This document shows positions 11,276 to 23,752 of a stretch of 64,000 bases of DNA, piece after piece. The position numbers and the translations under genes are program-made. Within the stretch, counting starts at the first letter, position 1. Each line of letters begins with the position of its first letter. Where the stretch lies: NCBI GenBank assembly GCA_014529385.2, contig CM043948.1, positions 83,632,260 to 83,696,259 on the forward strand, in the 5' to 3' direction. Below the pieces are notes generated by a model. That model saw only the letters and a list, made by a program, of their open reading frames with translations, did no database searches and was not told where the DNA came from. The stretch comes from Adiantum capillus-veneris. Taxonomy: Eukaryota > Streptophyta > Polypodiopsida > Polypodiales > Pteridaceae.

Positions 11276-12308
11276 TGTGAACGGGATGAAAACACACACA
11301 ACTCCTCTATAATGAACCGACATACACTCTTGGGATGATACACACACACACATTATGGGGCACCACTCGGCTTACACAACCAGCCTGGCCGAGACTGGAA
11401 ACACACAGACGGAGTGAGAAGAGAGAGATTTCCCACTTGCCCTCTCAATACTCACACACACACACTCACACACACACTCTCAATTCAGCTCAAAGGAGGC
11501 AAATTGCTGTTGTTTAGACTCAATGAAGCTCAGCCCAACACCAATGGGGCAAATAGTTTACACAGTATTGAGGAAATACACCAGATACAACCACAAAGTT
11601 AAGCAGAGACTTCACTCACCGGACAAGATTACACAGAAAAAAAACAAAAAATCTGTGAGGAATTTGGCAAAATGAACAGCGCCATTGCGTCCGGAACGGC
11701 CCAAAACTCCAGTCTACAATGTCAAAGTGCTCAAATCCGACCTCAGATGAGCAATTTAGGGAAATGCTCCAAAAACAGCAAAAAAACACTTGCGGCTGTT
11801 CCTCCTCTCTTCTCCATGTTTCTTCTGGTCTTATTTCCGTTTTTTCAGTTCCCACACTTAGCTTTATTATTTGGGCACCCGTGGCCTTTTAGATGACCTC
11901 AAACGGACCCCGAACAGGCCAAAAACTGACCTCGTAGTGCATAGTTGTCACCTTTTTGCATCATCCGCACACCTGGCACTCAGTTTTTCCAAATAATGCA
12001 TCATGCAACCGCGTGAAGTGGCCCCAAAAATTGGTCCTCATGATGAACTTTCTGCATAAGTATCACAAGAAAACACCCACGTCGTGTCCATACTTCTTCG
12101 CGTGCAAGTATTGACCCTGTTCGACCTCCTGACGCCACTCGATGCCATCTGACGCACCTGGTTACCTCATGTCGTCGGCCCGCGGATAGCTTCCTCAAGA
12201 AGTTTTACGCGCTACCAATGCCTCCTTATTGTAGAAAAAAACATGCACCATGCACCATGCATGTATATGTACATATGCGCAATCCATTGCTCCAAAAAAC
12301 TCCAGACA
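11276..12308 (-). repeat. 3' LTR of element C
   Basis: Runs from TGTGAACGGG to CCAGACA on the plus strand and matches 18750-19894. It lacks a block present in that copy at about 19721-19835. It contains CA-rich runs at 11341-11353 and 11452-11477. Confidence 0.9.
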
Positions 12309-12329
12309 TAATTTGCCCATCCCCTAGCC

Positions 12330-13310
12330 TGCTAGATCTTTCATGATTAGCAGCAGTAAAGAGAGATATGAGACTCGCCGCATCACAGGTCTCCTCATCC
12401 CTCACCAACACTACTTTATCCACAGACAGCTCATCTTGCTCCACCATCATCAATCTAGCATGACACAATTTAAGACGCAATCCATTTACCCTTGAATTAT
12501 GTAGAACACCATCCAGGTTAGCCAGCTGATATGTGCCATTTGGAAAACACTCCACTACCTTGAAAGGGCCTTCCCACTTAATTTGAAACTTCTTTTGGAA
12601 GGTGTCGTCCAGCTTACTGTTGTAGTGCAAAACCAAGTCATGTTTCTTGATACCCTTACTTTTGACCTTTTCATTTATCTTTGCCAAAGCCTTATCCTGC
12701 ATCTGTCCATAATGCTCCAATGCGCTCATCCTATCCAATTGAACCTCTTGTAATTGCAAGAGCCTCTCTTTGAATGCATCACTAGGCGGCCCAAGCAACT
12801 TCTCTAACATCTTGACCGCAGGCAACTCTACCTCCACAGGCAATAGTGCTTCCTTTCCATATACCAAATGAAATGGAGTAAACCCTGTACCTGTCTTCAC
12901 CGAAGTACGGTAAGCCCATAATGCACTACGCAATTCCAAATCCCAATTCTTTCCTTGGTGCTTTGTCACTTTAGAAAGAATTTGTACCAACTCACCATTG
13001 AATCTTTCATTTAAGCCATTACACTGCGGGTAATAAGGAGTGGTATGCTGGTGCCTAATCTTCATCTTTGTGCATAAGAAGTCTAGCAATTTAGCTCTAA
13101 ATCCTGGCCCCTTATCTGAAAGTAGCTCTAATGGCACCCCAAACTTGCAACATATTTCATCATACACAAATTTTGCCACATCCTTTGCAGTGATCTGTTT
13201 TATTTCTATAGCCTCTGCCCATCTAGAGAGATAGTCCACTGCCGTCAAGATATAGCTTTTGCCCCTGCTTGTGATAGGTAACGGGCCTATTGTCATCAAT
13301 CCCCCACTTT
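12330..13310 (-). pseudogene. Element C integrase core and C-terminal domain
   Basis: Read from 13323 downward. TAVDYLSRW, LLSDKGPGF and GLNERFNGEL give the D, D and E of the catalytic triad. WDLELRSALWAYRT and FHLVYGKEALLPVE follow, then a basic C-terminal domain with FQIKWEGPFKV and NSRVNGLRLK. There is no chromodomain, as expected for Tat. The frame differs from that of the upstream piece, so a shift lies near 13270-13310. The last residues of the open frame are read out of the LTR and are not part of the protein. Confidence 0.88.
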
Positions 13311-16300
13311 TCAAATACATCAAACGCCATAATGGTTTTTCGTAGTTCTAGCTTCAACACTCTCTTCCCAAATGCTTGACACCTATTGCAAGACCTACAC
13401 CAATCGTGAACATCCTTGTGCAAACTGGGCCATACATAGCCCTCTTGCAAGATCTTATGCAAGGTGATCTTTAGAGCAAAATGGCCGCCACATGCGCCTT
13501 CATGATTCTCTTCCAACACTCTGTAAAGCTCCTCCCTCCAAGGTACACGTCTCAACACGAGATCAGCTCCTTTCATGTATAAGACATCACCAATCAATTT
13601 GTATCTGTATGCTCTACGCAAAAAACCATACTTCTTAGACTTCTGAATCTCCTTTGGAATGATTCCTGTTAGCAAAACCTCCTCTTCTTGAGCCAAACTT
13701 TCCCGGCCATGATAAAGAGGTAAAGTGGTCCTCAACACAAATAGCTCCCCAATCATGCTTTGAGCTGCTTCATGTGCCTCTCCATTTAGAGCACGTTCAA
13801 TGTGTCTGATGCTCCATGCCTCAAACTTTTTTAACAGTCCTTTAATTCTGAAACACATTTCCTTCAATGAGTTGTTCTTGCTCTTCCACACACCCAGCAC
13901 TTGCTTCACCACTAACAAGGAATCACCTTTTATGCTCAACCTTAGAACCCCATGCTTCAAACAAATGTGTAATCCGGCTTCCAGAGTAGCATATTCAGCC
14001 TCATTGTTACTATGAGCATCCAATTTGAACCCTCTCTTGCATACTAGCTTCCCCTCTGGATCATAAAGTGCTATACCCCCTGAAGCCGCATCATGGCTCT
14101 TTCTGTATGAGCCATCAAAGAACAAAACATGTGCATTGCTGATCTGTGGCACTTCTTCAACTACCTTTCTCACCACATCTTCATAAACAAGAAGGGGATT
14201 CTCCTTGTAGGTCAACAAATCGGCTAGGGTAGCCCTTGTACTGTCTTCCACTAAAAAAGAGAACTCAAACTCTTGCAGCTCAATTACCCATTTCTTGACC
14301 ACATTTGACATGTTAGTGCCATTAATTAACTGTGGCAAAAAGACATAACTCGTCAAGAAAACAAAATGTTGTGGTAGCAAGTAATGATGAAATCGTCGAC
14401 AAGCAAATATTACACTGGCCATCACTAGCTCTACTTCCGAGAACTTTCTCTCCGCTACCAACTTCACTCGGCTTGCACAATACATTGGCCTCATATAATG
14501 GCTGCCCTTCCCCTTTTGCAATAGCATGGATCCAATGGCATCATCCCCTACTGATGGATTTACATAAAACACTTTCTCCCAATCAGGAGCCTGCATGGCT
14601 AACAACCCCCCTAACACCTCTTTCACCTCTTGAAACACTTCCTCACACTTGTCATCCCATTGCAATGGATCACGCTTTGCCACTTGCTGTAATAGGTAAA
14701 GGAGTTGCGAAGACAATGGAATAAACCGTGCCATGTACTTCACTTTGTGTATAAAAGTTTCCAATTGCTTCGTACTCGTAGGTGATGGAAGAAGAATAAT
14801 AGACTTAACCTTGTCTAGATCAGCTTCAATGCCATTTTCTGACACCATGTGACCCAATAACTTCACTCTTGGCTGTGCTAGATGACATTTCTTTGGATTT
14901 AGTTGTCCTCCACATTCATCATATCGAGCCAATACCATCTGAAGCTTCTCATGATGTTCAACCCTACTGCTGTAGACACAGAAGTCATCCATGAAAGCTT
15001 TAACACAACTACCAATGAATGGTTCCAATACCCAATTTGCTCTCTCTTGATAGAAAGATGGTCCATTTGACAACCCAAACGGCAATACTGTGTAGCAATA
15101 GCAGCCCCATGGCATAATAAAAGTTGTCTTTGTGCGGTCTTTAAGAGAAATCTTCAATTGAAAATAGCCTGAAAAACCATCACACACACTGTACCTCTCA
15201 TAGCCTGCCACTGAATCCAAGATCTGATCAATGAATGGAAGAGGATATGGGTTCTTCTTAGTGGCTGCATTTAAGGGTTTAAAATCTACACAAATCCTCC
15301 ACTTTCCATCCTTCTTTGGACTGACCACTACTGGACTCACCCATTCTGTGGTCTCCACAGGGACTATGAACCCTGCCTTCAACAACTTGTCCACCTCTTC
15401 TCGCAAGGCTTCCATTTGCTCTTGACCCATCCTTCTTAGCCTTTGCCGCACTGGCTTAGCACCTTCTTTCAGCTCTATATGCATCTCTTCGCCCTTGAAC
15501 CCTCTGATCTCTTCATATGAAGTAATGAACAAATCAGGAAAACTAGCAAGCATGTGCAAATATATATCCTTCTCCATAGTTGAGAGGTCTCCACTGATCA
15601 TTTGTGTCATCAATTCCTGCTTCTTTGACAACTCAACCTTGGTTTTCATCAGCCCTTCAATCACTTCATAAGGCCCTTCACTTTCATCTTCAACCTCATT
15701 CACAAATGCAACTAAACCAAACTCTTGGATTTCTTTGTCCATCAAAAGAAATGCAACATCAGCATCCTCATCACTGCTGGTAGTGCTATCACTATCCTCA
15801 TCTGTCACCATGGAAGAGTCTTCATCACTAGACTCATCCTCATCTTCATAAAGCTCCTCTAATCGTTTCCTTGTGTCCATATTATAAAGCTTCTTGGTAC
15901 CTGTCTTTCCATAGAGGCTAATCGTACCATGTCGCCAATCTTGAACAACTCCCACTGCACGTAACCATGGTCTGCTCAGTATAATAGGATATGCTCCCGA
16001 CCCTGCTGGCATCACATGAAAATCAACCACTGCGTTTGCATCATATGCCTCCACTTCTAAGCTCTTTAAAACACCCAAGCATTTTACTTTTTGATGGTTT
16101 GCCAATCTAATCCGGAAACCTGACACCCCAGCCACTGTGAGACCTATCTTCTCAACGCATGAGTGTGTTATGACGCATATTTGGGCTCTGCCATCCACAT
16201 AACCTTGTCCCAGATTTTTTCTTTTATGCCACACATCTATGATTGGACAAATGTCTGGTAGCTCATCCATCACCAACACCTTCATTGAACCTCTCTCTGG

Positions 16301-16620
16301 CTCTTTCTCCATTGGGTTAACCATCCTCTTCCACTGTCGCTTTAGCTTAGGCACCATCTCTATAAGCTGCCCAAAAGTAACATCGGATTTCCTGCTCGTC
16401 AAATCCTCCTTCAAGTCATAGCTTAATTTCCCATCCCCTAGTGGAAAATCTGAAACATGAAACTTTTGACGAGCTCTCCTTTTCCTCTTGGCCTTGACAT
16501 CCTCGCCTTCATGGCTCTTTCCTTTCTTCTTACTAGGACCTGGGGCACTTCTTCCTTCCTTTTCCTCTGTGGTCCTCTTCCCAATAGGCATCACTAATGT
16601 ATCCTCTAGCTTTGATGCCT
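13300..16620 (-). pseudogene. Element C protease, reverse transcriptase, dual RNase H and integrase zinc finger
   Basis: One open frame of 1123 codons (16594-13223). Residues about 130-210 are retropepsin-like, but the active site reads VDGRAQ, an Arg where the family has Gly or Ser. RT follows with WRICVDFKPLNAAT, VCDGFSGYFQL and FMDD (about 14982-14995). The first RNase H is weak. The second, archaeal-type RNase H has FFDGSYR, NNEAEY and GDS as its acidic residues (14125-13918). After it comes an integrase HHCC finger: NHEGACGGHFA, then CRSCNRCQ. A TAG at 16622-16624 separates it from an in-frame upstream piece. RT length is typical. The active-site change and downstream frameshift mean it is probably dead. 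Confidence 0.9.
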
Positions 16621-16624
16621 TCTA

Positions 16625-17688
16625 CAAGGTGACTACACTTAGCACTTTTGTCTTTCCTTTTTCCTCCTGGGTCAGTCCACTGGTTCCTTCATCTCCCTTA
16701 ATTTCGATTCCATAATCATGCGACCTAGTTAGCACCTGTTTTGGCAATGGATACATGTCTCCCCCCATCCTTGGTGGCTTATCACATTGCGGGCTGATGG
16801 ACCCAACTCTCCACAATTGTAACATGTGGGCGTTTGCCTCCAAAACCTACCATTGCTTTGTCCAACACCATTCCTAGGCCTTTCTTCACCTCCTGGCTGA
16901 TTTGCAAACCTCCCTCAACCTTGATTATTTCCCACTTGACCTAGCATGTTTAGGCTGAGATTCTTCATCAAATATACCACTTGCCTCATGTCTTGCCTTA
17001 GACCATCATCTTGCACCAATGTAGTGACCACTGCTGGCATAACCTGAGTAGTAACAGGAACCACTGGTTCATGATGAACCCCTGACATGGGACCTTGTAA
17101 AGACTCTAGAGGCTGAAATTCAGACCTCATGGGCAAAGACTCCACCCCTAACTAGCTCATTTTCCTCAACTTCCACTCTTTGTTCCTTGCTACCTCTAGT
17201 GCATCTTCATATGTCCTAGGCTTCTTTAGCTCCACTCTCCAACGTATATTATCCCAAAGAGCAGCCAAGAACTTGTCCTTCTTCATCATGTCAGGCGGGA
17301 ATACCTATGGTGCTAAGGCCTTGCACATCCGCTCCCATGCCAATGAGAACTTACGTATGTACGCATCTACTGGCTCACCTTCCTTTTGCACCAAACCTTG
17401 TACTTCTTGCCACATTTTGTCAGGATCTTCTATCTTCACAAACTCCACTTCCAACCCATGCCTTAGATTGTCCCAACTCAATCTTACAGGTGGATCCGCT
17501 GCACGCAACTCCTCTTCAAATGTTTTGGACCAGACTCGTGCATCACTCTTCAAACAAATTTGGAGAAGACGTAACATCTGCGCAGGGTCATGAATCTAGT
17601 TGCTAATGCAGGCAACCTCCATCTTTTCCAAAAAATCTTCCACATCTTCATCACTTCTTCCATGAAACTCCGGATAAGAGAAAGCCAT
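16625..17688 (-). pseudogene. Element C gag with zinc knuckle
   Basis: The likely start is ATG at 17688-17686, opening MAFSYPEFHGRSDEDVEDF. The frame then runs to 16915 with three internal TAG stops (17596-17598, 17305-17307, 17152-17154) and a TGA at 16915-16917. The middle has a retrotransposon gag (capsid-like) signature around ARVWSKTFEEEL and EPVDAYIRKFSLAWERM. Near 16800-16830 a partial zinc knuckle, CYNCGE, is followed by disruption. The last piece (16843-16622) is in the frame of the protease. Gag would form the particle and bind the RNA. The stops are all single C-to-T type changes and leave no large coding gap. Confidence 0.82.
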
Positions 17689-18719
17689 GGCTAACCAAGT
17701 TACAATGCTTTGAGAACCCCTTCGAATACACGTGCAAGAACCCAAAACTTTTCACTGACTCAACCTCTAGAAACTTCCATGGAGCTTGACTTTAGATAAG
17801 GACAAACACATGCACATCAAATGAGTTTTCATAGTTGATCATTGGAATTACAACAGGCAAAGGACATTCCAGGATCTCTCTTAATCTTCTTGGCCCGAAC
17901 ATAAAGACTATGCGCTGTTGGAAAAAAATCTTCCTGAACACATGAACATTTATCTGGATTCTTTGAGTTAAATGAAATGGAGTGAATTGAGGGCCATTTT
18001 GATCATCCATTAAAGCCAACCATGAAGCTCCCAAGAAGGCACGCCTGACTTAACCTCTGATTTTGCCAAAATTTCAGCAGCATAACAGCATAAATGGCTC
18101 AAAAGACCAAAAAACCAGCCATCACAACTTGGAAAAATTTTGGCAGAGTTTCCCTAAAAGTAGAGTAGTAGGAACCCAAAATATAGACTGTATATGTATG
18201 CATAAATTGTCAACAATAGAACCCGAGCATCAAATAGGACTCACTAGTACATAGCCTATGGCGAGGTCACAAAAAGGGTGCTCCAGCTACCTGTATCACT
18301 GAAAGGATCTCCACATTTGAGAATCCCCCAGCTCAATAAAACCTCACGCTATCGACCCTCACACGAAGGCTACTGCAAATTTCTTATAGTCAAGTCTCAG
18401 AAATGACTATCTTCCAGACCAAGTCTCAGAAATGGCTGGGACTGCCAAATAAAACCATATATGGCTCCACAAATGTATACAATGGCAGTTTCCACAAGTA
18501 ACGTACAATCCAGCAGACAATGCGCTCAAATAGGCGCCAAGTGATGCATACCCACAACAACTGCAAGTGACATCACTGCTAGTATATCACTGTACTCCAG
18601 CTACCTGTACCTGTGTGAATCACATGTACCTGTACTTGTCCCTGTAACCTGTAACCTGTAACCTGTAACCCCGAATCTCGAAGCTTGAAGCTTGAAGCTC
18701 GAAGCAGAAGGTACTCGAA
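17689..18719 (-). other. Element C leader region
   Basis: Untranslated stretch between gag and the primer site. Apart from two heptamer arrays at its end I see no structure. A short frame at 18034-17792 has no recognisable motif. Confidence 0.6.
18641..18706. repeat. Two adjacent heptamer tandem arrays
   Basis: CCTGTAA occurs four times in a row at 18641-18668. Four copies of a TYGAAGC heptamer (TCGAAGC or TTGAAGC) follow at about 18678-18705. They sit just inside the primer site of element C. Confidence 0.8.
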
Positions 18720-18742
18720 GAAGATCCTCCGTGGATGCGCCA
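18720..18742 (-). promoter_or_regulatory. Primer binding site of element C
   Basis: The minus strand reads TGGCGCATCCACGGAGGATC a few bases after the 5' LTR. The TGGCGC opening resembles the tRNA-Asp/Arg type sites of Athila and Tat elements, but the next bases differ. I cannot name the tRNA. Confidence 0.6.
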
Positions 18743-18749
18743 AAAGAAA

Positions 18750-19894
18750 TGTGAGCGGAATGAAAACACACACAACGCCTCTATAATGACCCGACACACA
18801 CTCTTGGGATGATACACACACACATTATGGGGCACCACTCGGCTTACACAACCTGCCTGGCCGAGACAGGAAACACATAGACGGAATGAGAAGAGAGAGA
18901 TTTCCCACTTGCCCACTCAATACTCACACATACACACTCACACACACACACTCTCAATTCAGCTCAAAGGAGACAAATTGCTGTTGTTTAGACTCAATGA
19001 AGCTCACCCCAACACCAATGGGGCAAATAGTTTACACAGTATTGAGGAAATACACCAGATACAACCACAAGGTTAAGCAGAGACTTCACTCACCGGAGAA
19101 GATTACACAGAAAAACAGCAAAAAATTTGTGAGTAATTTGGAAAAATGAACAGCGCCATTGCGTCCGGAACGGCCCAAAACTCCAGTCTACAATGTCAAA
19201 GTGCTCAAATCCGGCCTCAGATGAGCAGTTTAGGGCCAAAAAATGCTCCAAAAACAGCAAAAAAACACTTGCGGCTGTTCCTCCTCTCTTCTCCACGTTT
19301 TTTCTGGTCTTCTCTCCGTTTTTTCAGTTCCCACACTTAGCTTTATTAGTTGGGCACCCATGGCCTTTTAGATGACCTCAAACGGACCCCGAACAGACCA
19401 AAAACTGACCTCGCAGTGCATAGTTGTCACCTTTTTGCATCATCCGCACACCTGGCACTCAGTTTTTCCAAATAATGCATCATGAAACCACGTGAAGTGG
19501 CCCCAAAAAGTGGTCCTCATGATGACCTTTCTGCATAAGTATCACAAGAAAACACCCACGTCCTGTCCATACTTCTCCGCGTGCAAGTATTGACCCCGTT
19601 CGACCTCCTGACGCCACTCGATGCCATCTGACGCACCTGCTTACCTCATGTCGTCGGCCCGCGAATAGCTTCCTCAAGAAGTTTTATGCGCTACCAACTC
19701 CTCCTTATTGTAGAAAAAAACACAGTGGTACTAGTAACAGTGAAAATCGATGCATTATGTACACCATGTCCTATCTGTACACATGTGGGCCCCACGTAAC
19801 CACCTGGCTCTGAAAAATGGGCAATTCTTTATTTGATGCACCATGCATGTATATGTACATATGTGCAATCCATTGCTCCAAAAAACTCCTAACA
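18750..19894 (-). repeat. 5' LTR of element C
   Basis: Runs from TGTGAGCGG to CCTAACA and pairs with 11276-12308. It contains the extra block at about 19721-19835. Its right end falls inside A2's pol reading frame. Confidence 0.9.
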
Positions 19895-22800
19895 GCGTAC
19901 TCATCTATCATTGAAGATAGATCATTGTGAGTTGCTATGGAAACCGCATTCACTCTCGGCCGTCTTGAGAGTGCATCAGTTACTTGATTATGCTTGCCAG
20001 CAATGTGAGCAATATGAAAATGAAATTGCGAAAGGAAATTTGCCCACCTCATTTGTTTGTCGGAGAGCTTGCTCTGCGTCATGAAGTACTTAAGACTTTG
20101 CTGATCCGTTCGTCGCAGAATGAAAGGAGTCCCCAATAAATAGTGCTTCCATGAGTCTAAGGCAAGTAGAACTTCAAGGAGTTCCTTTTCATATATGCCT
20201 AGAGCTTGCTCAACAGGGTCGAGCGTTCGAGTCTCATAGCCTATGGCGTGCCCTTCTTGGAGTAAAACAGCTCCAAGGCAATCACCACAAGCATCACATT
20301 GGACCTCAAATGGTTTTGAGAGATCCGGTAGTGTAAGCACAGGTTGAGAGATAAGCTTTTCTTTAAGCTTTTCGAAAGCATTGTTCTCCTTAGCAGACCA
20401 TGTGTACCTAACGCTTTTCTTTTCTAGGTCATGTAATGGTCCCGCAATTTGTGAGAACTTTTCTATGAAGCGTCTATAGTATGCACACATACCTATAAAG
20501 CTTCTTAGTTCATGAAGATTCCTTGGTTTAGGCCATCCTTTTATTACCTCTAACTTTGGTGGATCCATTTGGATGCCATCTTGAGAGATAATGTGACCTA
20601 AATACTGAATCTCTTGCAAGAAAAATTTACTTTTCTTTCGATTAACATAAAGTTTATTCTCTCTCAAAACTTGAAATATTACCTGGAGGTGTTGCTTGTG
20701 TTCGTCTAATGAATTAGAGTAGATGATAATATCATCAAAGAACACTCTAGTGAAGGTTCGATGAGGCCGGAACAGCTTCTCCATCAAGCGGTTGAATGTG
20801 GCTGGTGCATTGGTCAATCCAAAAGGCATGACAATGTATTCGTAAAGACCAAATGTGGTGCGAAATGCGGTCTTTACAATATCTTGATTAACTATCCTGA
20901 TCTGATGATAGCCACTTTTTAGGTCAATCCTACTGAAGTAGTTCGATCCTTGTAGCTTATCAAATAGGTCTTCTACGCATGGAACGGGAAACCTATTCTT
21001 GATAGTGATCCTATTTGGTGCTCTATAGTCGACACACATACGATATGTGCCGTCTTTCTTTTGCACTAATAGCATCGGTGAGCAAAATGGAGATGAGCTA
21101 GGCCTAACCATGCCCTTCTCAACTAACTCATGCACTTGCCGCATAATCTCCTCTTGTTGAGCTTGAGAAACTCTATAAGGAGGTTTTTTAGGCGGTGAAC
21201 TTCCTGGCAGAAGTTCAATTGCATGGTCATCATTATCTCGTTTAGGAGGTATCTCACAAGGGATGTCGTCAATAAAAACATCTTGAAACCCCTTGAGAAA
21301 ATTGGATAACTCTAATTCCTTTTGGTTGCTTTTATTTTCTTTTGCTAAAGCATTAGGTTCATTTTGAGAATCTTTAACAAAAATCATGTACACGGAAATA
21401 GAGCTCTTTATTGACTTGTTGAAAGCTGGTGTATGTACAATGGGGATAGTGTTACCCATTTCCTTAGCATCTATATACATGTCTTTTTCCCTTATCCTAA
21501 AGGAGATTCTCCTTTCAAGAAATTTAACATCGGCAGCCAGGCGGTCAAACCATGGTGCCCCTAGGATTACATCCTCATGCTTGAGAGGAGAGATAAAGAA
21601 GTCCTCTTTGTCCACATAGCCTTGGACATGAAGCCTCAATTTCCTGATTAGGGGAGTGACTGAATCTTCTTGCCCCTTGAAGGCACTGTCTGCGGGTAGG
21701 ACATCTCCCATCTCGTAGGATTGTATGCCTAGCTTGGTGGCCAACTCTATAGATATAAAATTGTGAGTAGAACCAGGGTCAAAGAGAATAAAAGCATCAT
21801 GTTCTCTTACCTTTCCCCATGCATGGCATAGAGGAGATCCTTTGTGATGAGTTTGGTGAGTCTCCTCCTCTTGGATTTCAACCAAGAAAGCTCTAGGAGG
21901 ATCTTGACGGTTGTTCTTTTGGGGACAAGCACGGTACGCATGCCCTTTTTCGCCACACTTGAAACACCGATTATCCTTGCGATAACTCTCAAGCTCTTCA
22001 GGAGAGAGTTTGTTCTTACCTTTGTAAACTCCCTTCTCTTTAGCTTTGTTGGAGTTGCCCTTAGGAGACTTTTGGACATTGTCCTTCCCCTTAGGCTCAT
22101 TGGAACCCTTGTTTTTCGGGGGCTTATTATTTCTTTTAGCCCCCGTTTGGAAATTGATTCGTGAGGCCACCATAGTATGGTGCATTACCGCCGATATGGT
22201 ACGTGTCCTTTGGGAGTTGACATACTCCGCCATTTCTTCAGTTAAGCCCGCACAAAATTGTTGCTTTTGCTCTCCAAAATCCAACTTTGTAAAGACGGTG
22301 GCTTTGAGTTGTAGGTCCCAAAACTTGTCTACATATTTGTGGATGGATTCATTGGGAGAGAGCTTTAAGCTTCGCCATTCGGTGAGTACTTTGTCTTTGG
22401 CATTGGTGGCCAAAAATTGCTTCATAATGGAAGCTCTTAAAGCTTTCCATGTTCGTGGAGCTTCACCGTTGGCTCGTAGGCTAGACCACCATTGCCTGGC
22501 GGACTTGTGAAAGTGCATAGCTACATGGCGTATCTTAGAGGACTCCGTGAAGCCCTCATCTCCAAACGCCGCATCAAATTGTTGGATAAAGGCCAAGACT
22601 TTGTCCGTAGCACAAAAGGTACTATCATATGTAAGGAAAGAGATTCTCTTCCCTCCCTCTTTGAATTTCTTTAGCTTGGATGACCTCTCCCATGGGGCAT
22701 AGGATTTCCTATGGCCTCTTCTTTTTGATGGTTCAAAGGTTGCACCATCACTTTCTTCACAAGGTGAAGAATTTGAAGAAGGTGGAGAAGAGGGTGACCT

Positions 22801-23389
22801 CTTTCTCGCCTTTTTCTTGTCTTGATCTTCGTTTTCTTCACCATCACTTTCATAAGAGGAAGAGGATGAAGAAGATGGAGAAGAGGGTGTCCTCTTTCTC
22901 GCCTTTTTCTTCTCTTGCTTTTTATCATCCCTCTTTGAATTATGGCATGGAGAAGAGTGTGATGGTCTTCTCTACTTTGGTGGTGATGGAGAGCGTTTAG
23001 CCCGCCGTCTTCGTGGAGCCATCTCCGTCGAGGTGGTGGGAGACTCACTTATTTCTTGTTCCTTCGGTGGAGGCTCTTGAGTTCTCCTTTGGGAAGGAGA
23101 TGCATCGTCAAGTAGTAAATTCTTGAGCCCTTTGTATGGATTCTCTTCTTCTTCCCGAATCGGAGAGAGACCTCTTTTGGGAGTCTCACAAGGAGGCTTC
23201 CTAGGTGTTCTCTCGTCATGGTAATGAGCTTGGATAATCCCGTGAGCACGGAGTTGATGGATTGCCCATGGCTTGTTGAAGCCTAGAAACAATATAGTTA
23301 ACAAGCATTGAAGCATCATTAGTAGCTTTCTCATGAGCAAAATCAAAGTTATCAACATTAATTTCACTCTCTTTACTATTGTCAGCCAT
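19895..23389 (-). pseudogene. Element A2 gag, protease, reverse transcriptase and RNase H
   Basis: Gag starts at ATG 23389-23387 (MADNSKESEINV). A frameshift lies near 23230 and a TAG at 22972-22974. From 22971 the frame is open to the element C junction. It shows the gag core (ARQWWSSLRANGE) and a zinc knuckle, CFKCGEKGHAYRAC (about 21928-21970). The protease has FDPGSTHNFIS, Pro replacing the Thr of DTG. RT has YRMCVDYRAPN, SRIDLKSGYHQI and FFDD (20731-20742). RNase H has FEVQCDACGDCLGAVLLQ and ends IAGKHNQVTDALSRR. A Ser/Lys-rich stretch in gag (22770-22930) is duplicated around KKKARKR. The last codons before 19895 are read from element C's LTR. Confidence 0.92.
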
Positions 23390-23752
23390 TCTAACAACTT
23401 TTAGGTGTACTTTGGCACTTCAAGCCCTAGTTGCTACTCCTCTTTACCCCTTTAGAAAAAGCACTCAAGCTACTGTACCCGCGGCTCGAATACCATTAAT
23501 TGCAAGGAATAGAAGAGAGGGTCTTTCGACACCAAAACAACACCGGCTCTTGTCAAGCTTCTAATAGCTCAATCGTGGTTAAGCCATAGGCAAGCCCCGT
23601 ACGACTCCACTATTAAGACCATAGTGCACTGCAAGGCTGAAAAATCCCTATTCTACTTACTCACAGGCAATTAATAATACCAACCATTTATAGCTAGCTT
23701 GAGGACCTCCCTTCTTGAGCAAGAAAAGAGAAACCTTGTGCTCTGATACCAA
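23390..23752 (-). promoter_or_regulatory. Element A2 leader and initiator-Met primer binding site
   Basis: The minus strand just after the LTR reads TGGTATCAGAGCACAAGG. TGGTATCAGAGC is the classic complement of the plant initiator-Met tRNA 3' end. The leader 23643-23752 is repeated at 1-109. Confidence 0.9.

Larger units (their letters stand above)
11276..19894 (-). mobile_element. Element C: Tat-like Ty3/Gypsy retrotransposon, inserted in element A2
   Basis: LTRs lie at 11276-12308 and 18750-19894. On the minus strand the order is gag, protease, reverse transcriptase, RNase H, a second archaeal-type RNase H, then integrase without a chromodomain. The dual RNase H arrangement is the hallmark of the Tat/Ogre branch. 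The two LTRs differ at roughly one base in 25 over the first 250 bases compared by eye, and by one gap of about 110 bases. It is the youngest insertion in the three-level nest. Confidence 0.92.

Noticed and set aside
14332-14724. Plus-strand frame of 130 codons inside element C
   Set aside because: It is antisense to the RT/RNase H frame, whose motifs are clear. The plus-strand translation has no motif.
18641-18668. Telomere-like repeat
   Set aside because: CCTGTAA has the seven-base length of the plant telomere unit but not its sequence (CCCTAAA), and it lies inside a retrotransposon leader.
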